64,000 nt of DNA from Gambelia wislizenii. Taxonomy: Eukaryota; Chordata; Lepidosauria; Squamata; Crotaphytidae. This document shows positions 21,863-30,895 of this stretch, piece after piece (the stretch's first letter is position 1; each line of letters starts with the position of its first letter). Both the position numbers and the translations under genes were made by a program. Where the stretch lies: assembly GCA_030847615.1 (NCBI GenBank), contig JAUMIR010000005.1, positions 110,575,116 to 110,639,115 of the forward strand. The letters are read 5' to 3'. The notes beneath the pieces are model-generated. The model was not told the origin of the DNA. It saw only the letters and a list, made by a program, of their open reading frames with translations, and ran no database searches.

Positions 21863-22259
21863 GAGGCGGTGGCCCTCGCAGGATGAGCCCCATTCCACAG
21901 TGCTCTGGTTCGCCGGCCTGCACAGGGGGTGGCTTCGGCCACGTCCTCCATGAGCTCCCTGCCTGACTGGGAACCGGGAGGGAAGGGAAGGAGCAACCAG
22001 CTCCTGGCACAGTGCTTTCTATTTTTGCTCAGCTTGGCCCCGGGATTGGAGCAGCTCAGTCTGAGCCCGGGCACTGCTGCTGCCGCCGCCTCCGGGCCTC
22101 TTCTCCTGCAACTGCTGACGCTCTCCCCCCAGGAGCTTGTCCTGCTCAGTGGGGGCAGAGGGAGGAAAAGAAGAAGGAGATGTAGACAGTTAGGATGGGC
22201 CCCCCTGTGGCTGCCCCCCCACCAATGTGGATTTGGTGGTATGGTTAAACCGGCCCTGG

Positions 22260-22597
22260 TACTATCATTCTAGTATGATCTGGAAAGAAAGGAGTATCAG
22301 AAGCAAAACTGCTGCTTTCAACTGAATAAAGTCTCACCCTAGATCAAGAATGGGAAACCTCCAGTTGATGAACCAAATCAAGCTAGGCAGGTGTTATATC
22401 TCTAAAGCCCTGCCTTTCCTGGAGAGAGGAGAAGGAAATCAATAAGCCAGCGTCGGGCAAAGTGCTGTCTGTGGGCTGCATGAACCCCTAGGACCATTTT
22501 TGTGATTCCAAGGTCCTACCTAGGGGTGCACTCCCCCCCCCAAAAAAAAAGAAACAGGAAGTGTACAAGCAGTCAGTTCTTGTTGCTTAAAATAAAG
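22260..22597. other. Unassigned sequence
   Basis: No clear feature; C-run followed by A-run at about 22530-22550. Confidence 0.3.
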
Positions 22598-22803
22598 TCT
22601 CCTAAAATGTGAAGACGAAGGCTTTCATGGCCGGCATCTATAGATTTTCCTTGATTTTTTTTTTCCGGGCTGTGAGGCCAAACCACAGGATGCAGATGAT
22701 GATGCCAGCCACAGATGCAGGCGAAATTTCAGAAAGAAACTATTCCAGAACATGGCCTCACAGCCCAGAAAAAAAACAAAAATAAGGAAAATCTCCTAAA
22801 ATG
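22598..22803 (+). mobile_element. Penelope-like foldback with target duplication
   Basis: A perfect 12-bp direct repeat, tctcctaaaatg, lies at 22598-22609 and 22792-22803. Between them is a foldback of 182 bp: long arm gaaggctttcatggccggcatc...gattttccttg, T-run, gggctgtgaggcca; then a loop; then the short arm catggcctcacagccc, A-run, aaggaaaa. The loop holds gatgccagccacagatgcagg followed by cgaaatttcag, a decayed hammerhead-like core. This arrangement is typical of the ends of Penelope-like elements in reptiles (recognition, not a search). No RT or GIY-YIG domain remains. Confidence 0.6.
22690..22735 (+). ncRNA. Decayed hammerhead-ribozyme-like motif
   Basis: TGATGA, then a stem gcc.gc/gc.ggc closing the loop cacagat, then GAAA. 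The expected CUGANGA has lost its first base (A instead of C) and the cleavage triplet after GAAA reads TTTC instead of (C)GTC. An additional T lies between the CUGANGA box and the stem. It is almost certainly inactive; see the better pair at 57191-57285. Confidence 0.3.
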
Positions 22804-23339
22804 GCCCAGAGACTCCCAAAACATGATGAAAATGTCCCCAAAGACCCAGAGTGCATTTGGGGATTAGGATTTTTTTAGGGGATTAGGAATTTTTTATTGG
22901 AATAAGACCATTCTACCTAAAAATACACCCGACCACAAAAGGCCATAACAAGAACACAAAAATAATAAAAATTGTTTTCCTCTTTTCTTACTAATACAAA
23001 AATAAAACTATCTATCCTAACACTAATACATTTTCCCTCTTAATCTAAATGCACTACAATCACATTATATTTACACAATACAATTATACCGATTTGGAAA
23101 AGAAAAAAAATAATAAAAGATTAATTAAGAATTGATTTTTTTATTGCAAGTGTGATGGTGAATGTAGCCCTTCAAGATCTTGGTGAGGGGGCTAATATAG
23201 CCTCCTAATTTCCCACATATGTGTATCCTTGAAATAAGCCAGGGTCTTCAGGCCTGATCAGGGGAGAGGAAGAGGAGCAATGCCAGCTTGGAACTGAGCT
23301 ATGGCCTTGATTAATTTTTTCTGTGGCCACCACTGGCTC
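22804..23339. other. AT-rich unassigned sequence
   Basis: A-rich tracts at 23095-23120. No feature recognised. Confidence 0.3.
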
Positions 23340-24430
23340 CATTTCACTCCACCTTGCCTTTGTTACCCAAAATAATCCTTGGAAAATTCCAAGAAAATAT
23401 TGAGTTTCTAATATGTTGGGGAAATTAGCAGCAACTTGACTTTTGCTATGCAAGAGGGGGTAACAACGGAATCTGCAAACCTATTATACCAGTACTAATC
23501 TGGGTGGAATACATACACATTTAAAATTAAGTATGTTTTTTTATTAAGGAGTTCAAAAATAACACCAAACACACACACACATTCACCCAAAGAAAGCATT
23601 CACACAAGGCTATAGGAGAAAGAGTAGGAAAACTGGGGTTAGGAGGTAGCAAGAGGAATTGTTGAGGTGATACAGACCTGTTCTGTAGTCAATTTGGCAG
23701 AGTGGATGGAAGAACCTGAGTTGGCTAACACAGAGTAACAGTGTTTTCCCCCTGTTACAACTGTGTGCAATGAGGCATATTTTGGGGGTGATATTTATAC
23801 CTCCAAATACACCTGAGGGGATTGGTTGCTTCATGGGATGAAACAATGAATTCCATGAGCCTTCATGGATTGCACAATGAGTTTCCTGGTCTTGAAAAAA
23901 GTTGAGAAAGATGCTAAATGTGTTTCTTAATGTCCAGTGATTGAATTTTAACAGCTTTGAGCAGCTTCTTTTAAGGTTGGGAGCTGACGAGAGAAATTTC
24001 ACAATCAGCAAATACAAAAGGGTTTCTCCATCCATTAACCTCCCATTTATGTGGAATGTGTCTTCTTTTGGCCTTACAGCCCCAGGTCTTAAGCTTTCCA
24101 GGGAAAAACATAAATGACCTTTTCTGAGACCATCCTGTCTTTTTCCCTTTGTAAAATGCCACATTAATGAACCAAACTTGGCCAGTTTCTGAGGCCTATA
24201 GCCAATGCTAGCATTCCAGGAGTGGCGTGCCTTGGAAGTGGGGTGCAAGCTTAGGTTTACACTTTCTTCAGTCATGGAAGCTAGGGGGGAGTAGAGCAAA
24301 CCTGATTCAGAGTTGACCCCTTGAGGAGTGATTCCTCCAGGTGCTGGTTGAATCCCTTCACCACCACTTGATATCCTAAATGGGAATGATGTGTGTGTGC
24401 ATGTGGGGAACAGAGCTGTCACGACATTGA
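23340..24430 (-). repeat. LTR-like element, family A, copy 2
   Basis: The minus-strand TATA box TATAAATA (complement of 23792-23799) and AATAAA (complement of 23540-23545) are about 250 bp apart, the same geometry as copies 1 and 3. Downstream (low side) the block ctttgttacccaaa...ggggaaattagcarcaacttgactt is shared with 62620-62715. The U3 portion above 23910 does not align clearly with the other copies and contains a 274-codon open frame. The high boundary is approximate. Confidence 0.5.
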
Positions 24431-24434
24431 ACAA
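23610..24434 (-). CDS. Hypothetical 274-codon open frame inside an LTR-like element
   Basis: An ATG-initiated minus-strand frame of 274 codons with no recognisable domain, signal peptide or conserved motif. It starts upstream of the putative TATA box of the LTR and runs through the TATA region and the R region, which argues against translation from the LTR's own promoter. Composition is ordinary: scattered Cys and His without a zinc-finger pattern, and a hydrophobic C terminus ending in a short Leu/Phe-rich segment. A run this long is unusual for non-coding DNA but not impossible over 64 kb. I treat it as probably fortuitous. Confidence 0.15.
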   Translation of the reverse strand: MFNVVTALFPTCTHTSFPFRISSGGEGIQPAPGGITPQGVNSESGLLYSPLASMTEESVNLSLHPTSKARHSWNASIGYRPQKLAKFGSLMWHFTKGKRQDGLRKGHLCFSLESLRPGAVRPKEDTFHINGRLMDGETLLYLLIVKFLSSAPNLKRSCSKLLKFNHWTLRNTFSIFLNFFQDQETHCAIHEGSWNSLFHPMKQPIPSGVFGGINITPKICLIAHSCNRGKTLLLCVSQLRFFHPLCQIDYRTGLYHLNNSSCYLLTPVFLLFLL

Positions 24435-24695
24435 GAATTTAGAGGACAGGACCTTTCAACCACCAGCCATGATCCTTTGTTTATGCAGGAAAAAATAAAA
24501 GTAAACTGGGAACCAGGGGAGAAATGGGAACATGAATCATGATGCCAATAGGAAAGGAGGGATTTAGTGAGACCAGGCTTTGTGGGGTGTGCCCCCACCT
24601 CCTGATGCCATTTCACCATCTACTTTGATCCAGGTAGGATCTTCTCATGCCCTGCTTCCAGAACTTGAAAATGGACTCTGATTGAAGCAGATGAC

Positions 24696-24815
24696 ATGCC
24701 AGGACCTGCTGAACCAGAGCAGGAGGATTTTCCAGAGCTACAGGCCTCAGACACAGACAACAGTGCAATACCAGCTCTGGCAGAGGCAAGAGACTATATG
24801 CCCTTTTACAAGTGA
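24696..24815 (+). pseudogene. Small acidic peptide-coding remnant, unidentified
   Basis: A 39-codon frame (then TGA) begins MPGPAEPEQEDFPELQASD and is rich in Pro, Glu and Asp, with a codon pattern that looks more coding-like than its surroundings. Similar acidic, Pro/Glu-rich stretches occur in transposon gag or linker regions, but I cannot name the family. No obvious upstream or downstream partner exon. Confidence 0.2.
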
Positions 24816-24819
24816 TTCT

Positions 24820-25559
24820 CCAAATATTCCCATGTAGAAGAAATTACTGGTGTCAGTTGTGTGGCAGGAGGGGTCAGTTAAAAATGCAAAAAGGTAGTGC
24901 AGAATTCAGAACATTTGGGAAACATTGTACTAAAGAGAAATGAAGGACTGCTATAAAACCCAAGCAAGCAGCTTAAGATATTATTAAAACAAATTAAATA
25001 AGAATGAGAATGAGACTGCTCCCCAAGAGAGGCCACTTTTGTTGACTAAACTCTACAATCCATAAACAAGCAGCTCACAGGCTCAGGAGTGATCAGGGCA
25101 AGCTGTCCCCAGATGTGATGTATTTTTTAAAAAGAGTGAAAGCAGAATAAAGACACATTTAAAGCACATATTCAGACATTCAATATCATTTCTGTTGCAG
25201 GGACAAGGCCCCATTAAACCTGAGACAACCTTGCCCTTAAAGAGAAATCTTTGTGCAAAGAGGTGAATCATTTATAGTATATGCTTAGTTAAAATCCATT
25301 ATTACCTATTTCTTTCTCATTTTCAAAACAAAACAATTTATACAGGTGATTTTATGATTTTCTGCTTACAGGATTAGGCTATAGAAAAGAATATCATGCA
25401 GTGTCCTGGCTGTCCTGTGCATTCTATTTTCTTTTCTTTTCAATTTTCAGTTTTATTCTGTAGTCCTGTTCAAACATTATAGTCACAGGATTATAACTAT
25501 ATGGACCTGGAATAGTTCTCCACTAAGTTTCTTCTGAAAGGAAGTAATTTTAACAATTT
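24820..25559. other. Unassigned AT-rich sequence
   Basis: Nothing recognised. Confidence 0.3.
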
Positions 25560-25745
25560 CCTTCTCACTGTGAGGAAGTCTTCGAAAACTGTAGTTTTTG
25601 AAGCCTGTTCACGGTTCAGGACTTATCTGTGCAAAATTCACACATGGTTATTTTGCACAGAATACAGCATTTTCTGCATAAGAAACAACATTTTATGTTC
25701 AGGAAATAATATTTCTATTCTCTTCAGAATTTTGCATTTATGTGC
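25560..25745. repeat. 'TGCACAGAAA' dispersed repeat, copy 3
   Basis: Ordered blocks: gaaaactgtagtttttgaag, ggttcaggacttatctgtgcaaaattcacacatgg, ttttgcacagaatacagcattttctgca, aggaaataatatttct. This is the clearest representative and the best query for the family. Copies with the same block order occur at 4272, 38570 and 54735. Confidence 0.5.
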
Positions 25746-26899
25746 CCTTCTCAAGTTCTGCTTATATGACCAAGAAGTGGGAGGGGATATACTTTTAAGC
25801 CCTAAAACAGAAGTGGAAATCATGCAGCGTATGAGACACATATGGATGGCCTCAGCATTTGGGGAAGCAGGCTTTGCAATTCATGCAATCTCTAAGCAGA
25901 TTTATCATGATTTATTAATGCTTTACTTACACTTTCATTTTAGCAAGAAAGTTTCCTGATCCACCAACTAGACATGAAAGTTAATATGTGCAAGATTTGA
26001 GCTTCAAATTACATTTCAGTGCAACATGAAAAATTGTGTTCTAATTTGTATGTTGTTTGGAATAGTTATGTAATGGAGAAACTACCACATTTTATTATTA
26101 TTATTATAAAAAAAATCTTGATGGGATTTGGAAATGAGCTGTCAGAATGGGGGAGAAATGGTGAATTGGAAGGCAAAGTTCACACATTAGAACACCTAAT
26201 GAGGAAATTCAAAAGATAATAGAATCTCAGCAGGCTGGGGTTGATAACGTGATGAAATGGAAGAGATGTAATAATTTTCTTATAATTGGCATCTCAACAG
26301 AAATGGAGAAGTCTTACATATAGGACTTTCATTTGCAAGTTTAACATATTCTTCTGGGACTGACAGATTCCAAAACTCATTAGTTATTGAAAGTAATTCT
26401 AGACTAGGTCACGCATGAAGATTATCTGAACTCTTTGGGAAAATAAATGTAAAGATCTTTGAACTTATGGAAAGGAGTTAAGTTTTAAATTATATTGGAC
26501 TGGAAGTGAATAGCCTTTACAGGTTGACATAAACGTTGGGCAGCAGAGAATGTATTATAGAAGACCGCAGAGATTTTCAGAAGGGAACGAAAAAATCGTT
26601 CCCATCCTGCAATCTCCTTTCCCACCCCTCTCCCATCCCCATCATGCCATAGTCAACTAAAATTTCAGACCTACCTTGGTAGTGTCTTTGTTGCTGCCCA
26701 GGAGTGAATGGATCTTGAATGGAGCTCCATTCACTTCCTAGTTTGAAACCCCAGCCATTCTCATGAGAAGAAGAGAGTGCAGGAAATTCAAAAATTTAAA
26801 GGCAAATAAAAGGGAAAAAGTGACAACGAGCACAAAAATACACTTTAAAAAATAATTAACCTGGGGAGGGTACAAAAAAGTGTGTCACTTACTTCAATG
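25746..26899. other. Unassigned AT-rich sequence
   Basis: ATT-repeat near 26092-26106. No gene recognised. Confidence 0.3.
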
Positions 26900-26914
26900 T
26901 CCCAATTGCACTCA

Positions 26915-27040
26915 GAAGTGTTCTGGCATGGACCTCCTACTGGTGCTGGCATTGTGCCAGCATAATGGGGCACCTTTTCAGTTGCATGTCATTCCTTGAC
27001 AGAAACAGAATGGAGGATCCATTGACAGCTTAGCCGGTCA
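26915..27040 (+). repeat. Interspersed repeat family H, copy 1
   Basis: This aligns in opposite orientation with 59634-59752. Shared blocks: ggcatggacctcc.actggtgctggcat, gccagcataatggggcacctttt, gtcattc..tgacagaaac.gaatgg. Probably a MITE; the class is not resolved. Confidence 0.5.
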
Positions 27041-27327
27041 ATAAAAAGCAGCGCCGGTGGAATGACAGCTGAACAGGTGCATTATGAGTGGGGAACAACG
27101 TCATCTGAAATGCAAGCCCTTTAGCGATCTCCTGGCATCCTTATCACACCATATTTAGAGAGTATGAAAATCTCCCCCATATCACTGATTGGTGAGAGTA
27201 TCAGATACAGAATATAAATTACATGGAAAACATCCCTATTGAATCAGAATTATGTTGCGATTCCTACAGTACCATATACTTAACCCCACATTCATTAAAC
27301 CACTATCTGGAACAAAAGGGACAGGTT

Positions 27328-27517
27328 GCTTACCTGTAACTGTAGTTCTTCGAGTGGTCATCTGTGAATTCACACATAAAGGGTTAATCCTGCGCCTGCG
27401 CAGTAGCATTCGGAAGTCGTTAGAGTCAATAGCCATTTAATTGAACTTTTGGCAGTAATCCCACCCACCATCCCCTCCAGGCTATATAGCCTTCCTCGAG
27501 CCCACCTTCTCAGTTCT
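27328..27517. repeat. DIRS terminal inverted repeat, 3' end
   Basis: The outer 48 bp (27328-27375) recur inverted at 27607-27654. The inner part, from gttaatcctg.gcctgcgcag through agtcaatagccatttaattg and tatatagcc.tcctcgagc to ccttctcagtt, matches the other terminus at 31903-32040 in inverted orientation with few differences. Confidence 0.9.
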
Positions 27518-27606
27518 GAATAGCAGCAGTTGCAGCTTACGGTCAGGAGCAATTTTTTTTTCCGAGGAGATGGCCTAGGACACCAGAGGGGAGGATGGGT
27601 GGGATT

Positions 27607-27677
27607 GTGTGAATTCACAGATGACCACTCGAAGAACTACAGTTACAGGTAAGCAAAATGTCCTTCTTCTTCGTGGT
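27607..27677. repeat. DIRS internal complementary region (ICR)
   Basis: 27607-27654 is the exact complement of 27328-27375 (48 of 48). 27664-27677 (ttcttcttcgtggt) is the exact complement of 32059-32072 (14 of 14). In DIRS elements this region templates joining of the two ends during circle formation. It directly abuts the truncated RNase H sequence. Confidence 0.85.
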
Positions 27678-27920
27678 TCCTCCCTGTTTGTTTATGTAGA
27701 ACACCGTTGCCATGTTGTCTGAAGCCACCTGCACCACTTGACCCGTCAGAGAGGGTTCGAACACTCTCACGGCCTTGAACACAGCTAGCAGCTCTAGGGC
27801 GTTGATGTGTATTGCTCCCTTCTTCCGCAACCAGCGCCCCCTGATGGACAGTCCTTCAGAGTTCGCTCCCCAGCCCGACAGTGAGGCGTCCGTCGTGATG
27901 GTCCTTGTGGGGTTCAGTTG
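27678..27920 (-). pseudogene. DIRS RNase H domain, truncated
   Basis: The minus strand encodes the DIRS RNase H. The first acidic motif TTDASLSGWGA lies near 27880-27905. The helix motif INALELLAVFKAV (catalytic Glu) is followed by VASDNMATVFYINKQGG (third acidic residue). The RNase H normally continues for tens of residues after QGG toward a final conserved Asp; here the frame passes straight into the internal complementary region. An in-frame TGA around 27949, in a CGA-like context, separates it from the upstream connection segment, consistent with CpG decay. The domain degraded RNA in RNA-DNA hybrids during element replication and would be inactive now. Confidence 0.85.
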
Positions 27921-28345
27921 TTTGAATTGTGAACTCTGTTGGACTACTCATGGGTCCGTCCACCAGAGGAGGGACCTCCTGAGCGGGCGGGGAATGGTGA
28001 GTAGTTTGAGTGGACCGTGAGCAAATGGTCTGAACCTCACGATGAACCAGCTCTGTAAGGGTCTCATGCGGAGCCGTGCGAGGGGTGTGACTGCTGTGGT
28101 GGAGGCCATGTGGCCTAGGGCATGTTGTATGTCTCTCACCGTGGACCTCCTTCATCCTATGCATTTCTGTACTGCGGCGCGCAGCGTCTGGAATCGGTCG
28201 TCTGGGAGGAACGCTTTCCCTGCGATGGAATCTAGAGAGGCCCCTATAAACCTGACATTCCGGGAGGGCTGAAGGTGTGATTTTTCATAGTTCACCATCA
28301 ATCCAAGGCGCTCGAGCCAGGTGAGGGCCAGGTTGATGTCTCTGT
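27921..28345 (-). pseudogene. DIRS RT thumb and connection region, frameshifted
   Basis: This continues the polymerase in other frames. Just after the RT frame breaks, a register reading ALTWLERLGLMVN followed by FIGASLDS is typical of DIRS thumb regions. A second shift near 28140-28165 leads to MASTTAVTPLARLRM and then to PLKLLTIPRPLRRSLLWWTDP, again a DIRS signature. At least two frameshifts and one stop occur. The first shift lies at an A7 homopolymer (plus-strand T-run near 28354-28360). Confidence 0.75.
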
Positions 28346-28842
28346 TCAGTTTTTTTGGCTGATGGTGCTGTAATAAGCCAATCGTCCAGATACGGGAATA
28401 CCATGATATCTTTTTGTCTGAGCCACGCCACTACCACTGCCATAAATTTTGTAAATACCCTTGGAGCTGTACAGAGGCCAAACGGCAAAACTCTGAACTG
28501 GAAGGCTGTGCTGCCGACTGCGAAGGCGAGAAATCTCCTGTTCGAGGGTGCAATCGGGATGTGAAAGTAAGTGTCCTTCAAATCCATGGTGGTAAACCAG
28601 TCTCCTTTCCTCAAAAAGGGGAGGATGGCTAGAAGTGTGACCATGTGGAACTTCCGTGGGTGGACAAATGAGTTCAGGTCTCTTAAGTCGAGGATGGGAC
28701 GGAAACCTCTGTCTTTCTTTTCGATGACAAAGTATCTGGAGAGGAATAGGCCTCCCGTTTCTGAGCGGGGAACTCGCTCGATGGTGCCCTTTTGTAGAAG
28801 ACTGTTGACCTCCTCTATTATGGGCGGGGATGGTGGAGTCAC
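28285..28842 (-). pseudogene. DIRS reverse transcriptase
   Basis: A 185-codon frame of a DIRS reverse transcriptase. In order: SLLQKGTIERVP (fingers), RPILDLRDLN, WFTTMDLKDTYFHIPI (motif A with the catalytic Asp), FQFRVLPFGLCTAPRVFTK (motif B), and MVFPYLDDWLI (motif C, complement of about 28380-28410). The YLDDWL form is typical of DIRS and related retroelements. The chosen Met is only the first in the open frame; the native protein is longer at the N terminus. The frame breaks after motif C near 28355. It copied element RNA into cDNA in life. Confidence 0.9.
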
Positions 28843-29195
28843 CCTGTGAGGGGCCGGAGGTGGAAGTTCTTCGAAGTCTATGCAGTACCCTCGCCTTATG
28901 ATGTTCAGGACCCAGCGGTCTGAGGTGATATGCTGCCATGAGTGGAATGCATCGTAGAGGCGGCTGGCAGGGGAGGGTGAAGTATGGAGTGAAGGGGAAG
29001 TGTTGATGACTGAGGTGGTAGTGGCTCTTCGGAGTCAAGCCCGTTGTTTGGATGACTCCGTCTTCCGTTTGTTAAATTGGGGTTTGGGCTTGAAGGATTG
29101 AAATCTCTTGTGGGGTTGGTAAGAAGAGGATTGTCGCGGTCGGGAGGCGGGCTAAATCTTTTGCGGTATGATGAGCCCGGTCTGTGAAAGGGCAG

Positions 29196-29846
29196 TCATG
29201 GTCTCAGAGGGTGGTGGGTGGTGGGTAGGCCAAACTTCTTAGCCATTGAACTCATCTTTTCTGCATGTTCCAGTTTCGAGTCCGTGTCTGCATGGAACAG
29301 GCCCAGCTCGTTGAAGGGGAGGTCCTCAATGATGGAACATGCTGTATGGGACAACCCTGAAGATCTGAGCCAAGCGTGGTGGCGGACCGCAATGGAGTTG
29401 GCCACGATCTTCCCTGTGCACTCTGCAATATGTTTTGTGACTTGTCGCTGGTAACCTGCCAGCGCCAGGCCTTCTTCTCTGAAGGAGTTGACGATTCTTT
29501 GGTCCTGCTCCGATAGCTTTGAGATATGGACCGACAGAGCGTCCCATAGGAACTTCTGGTAAGCCCCCATACATGCCGCATACGATGTCATCTTAGTGAG
29601 GAGGCAGGCAGATGAATAGAACTTGCGGCCTATGGTGTCTAACTTCTTACCCTCTTTGTCAGATGGGGTGGAGTGCAGCCTCTGGGAGGCTTTCATCTGG
29701 GCCGTCTCAACCACTACCGAGTTGGGCTTGGGGTGAAGCGAGAGCCATGGCGCTGAGTCAGTGCAGACGCGGTACAGATGATCTAGGTGTCTGGATGTCG
29801 GTGGTGTAGAGGAAGGTGTCGCCCAGGATGACTTCAGCACCTGCAA
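29196..29846 (-). pseudogene. DIRS Gag C-terminal part
   Basis: A 216-codon frame with features of DIRS ORF1: a GRKFYSSACLL...KMTSYAACMGAYQKFLWD block and a downstream ...LPFNELGLFHADTDSKLE helix, followed by a Lys-rich linker. It is separated from the N-terminal gag pieces by stops and frameshifts (a stop at about 29892 ends the preceding frame). Gag packages element RNA in a cytoplasmic particle; this copy is broken. Confidence 0.7.
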
Positions 29847-29891
29847 CAGGTATGGAGAGATTGACAGGGAGGGAAGGGACGGTGCCCTATG

Positions 29892-30508
29892 CTACAAGTC
29901 CTCAAATATGGGATCATCCACCTCCTTTTCAGGTTGGGTGGTCTTAATCCTCAAGGTGCCTACCAGCCTGTGCATGAAATCGGCGAAAGCCTTCATATCG
30001 TCCGAGGGGGACGGAGGGTCCGGCCGGGCTCCCCCTGGAACAAGAGATAGTCTCGGGGATGGAGAAGAGGATCTCGAATCCAAGTCCAAGGAATGAGCCG
30101 AGGGGGCCTTCTCGGTGATACCGGCCATCCTCCCTTGTGCTGCCTGGGCGGTACCATGGTTCCCAATGGTGAGCCTCTCGGAGGGGACCTGTGAGGGGCT
30201 GGCCTCTCTCTCGAAGGTGACCTGGATACCGATCTCAACAGGGGTGGATCCTTCTCTTTTCCGGAATCCGTGGGTATGGTACTGGTTCCCGACTTGGGCG
30301 TAGACTCCGTCGGTGGTCTAGTGATGTGTTGGTGGCACTCCTTCTCCGGGGTGCGCGGTGGGGACCGGGGGCAGTCCCTGTGCCTCCTGTGTCTGTAGCA
30401 TGGCGAGGGGTCGAAGACATCCTCATAGTAGGTGTGCCAAGGGTCGTGGTCCCAGTAGCAGCTAAAGGGGTGATATCGGTGGTATCTAGAAGGGCGGTCG
30501 TAGTACAA
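29892..30508 (-). pseudogene. DIRS Gag middle region, Arg/Ser/Pro-rich, frameshifted
   Basis: Two overlapping frames (30508-29993 and 30128-29892). The first is rich in Tyr, His, Arg and Pro with Ser-Pro-Arg clusters (SRSPSRERP). The second ends DDMKAFADFMHRLVG, which looks like the true continuation toward the C-terminal Gag part. The frame change near 30120 marks a decay indel. Low complexity makes exact register assignment uncertain. Confidence 0.5.
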
Positions 30509-30895
30509 ATGGCCATACCGTTCCCACAGCCACTCTTCTTCCGATGTCCCCAGGTCGGAGACGTACGAACCCGAAGAGGCGGATCGGGATCAAGGCTGTA
30601 TCGGTGAGCGGGACCGACGTCATCACCTCAGGGGGCGGGACCTGAGGGTCCGCTGAGGTGAACGGGATCGCCGTGGCGTACAGGACCGACGCGGGGATCG
30701 CCTTGGCGAGTGGGACCGCCGAGGTGTGCGTGACCTCCGTGGTGATCTTTCAGCAGTGCGGGGCCGGTCCTGAGAGCGGGATCGAGAGCGACGTGGAGAC
30801 CGGTGCGGGATAGGCGGTCTGTGGGGCTGCAGAGAGCGGGACTGAGACTGTGAGGCTGATCGAGACGGGATCGTCTGAGCTGAGCGGGACCAATG

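Larger units (their letters stand above)
21259..22258. mobile_element. hAT-like element carrying a captured GC-rich segment
   Basis: The termini are inverted repeats: left cagggctggtttaagg (21259), and the complement of the right (22245-22258) cagggccggtttaa. They are flanked by 8-bp direct repeats that match at 7 of 8 positions: gtcctatc (21251-21258) and gtactatc (22259-22266). CAGGG-type ends and an 8-bp duplication are the hAT hallmarks. The left 370 bp is a near-perfect foldback (21259-21628). The right two-thirds is GC-rich and, on the minus strand, encodes a B-box-like peptide (see 21715-21862). There is no transposase, so it is a non-autonomous element with apparently transduced host sequence. 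Confidence 0.6.

Noticed and set aside
21615..22010. Intact TRIM gene
   Set aside because: Only a B-box-like stretch is recognisable; RING, coiled coil and PRY-SPRY are absent and the region is bounded by transposon termini.
27328..27654. Stand-alone MITE with 48-bp inverted repeats
   Set aside because: The inverted pair is the 3' terminus and the internal complementary region of the DIRS element, explained by the match of 27664-27677 to the other end.
28346..29038. 230-codon frame on minus overlapping the DIRS RT
   Set aside because: It is an alternative register of the RT region; the RT motifs (DLKDTYFHIPI, YLDDWL) are in the other frame.
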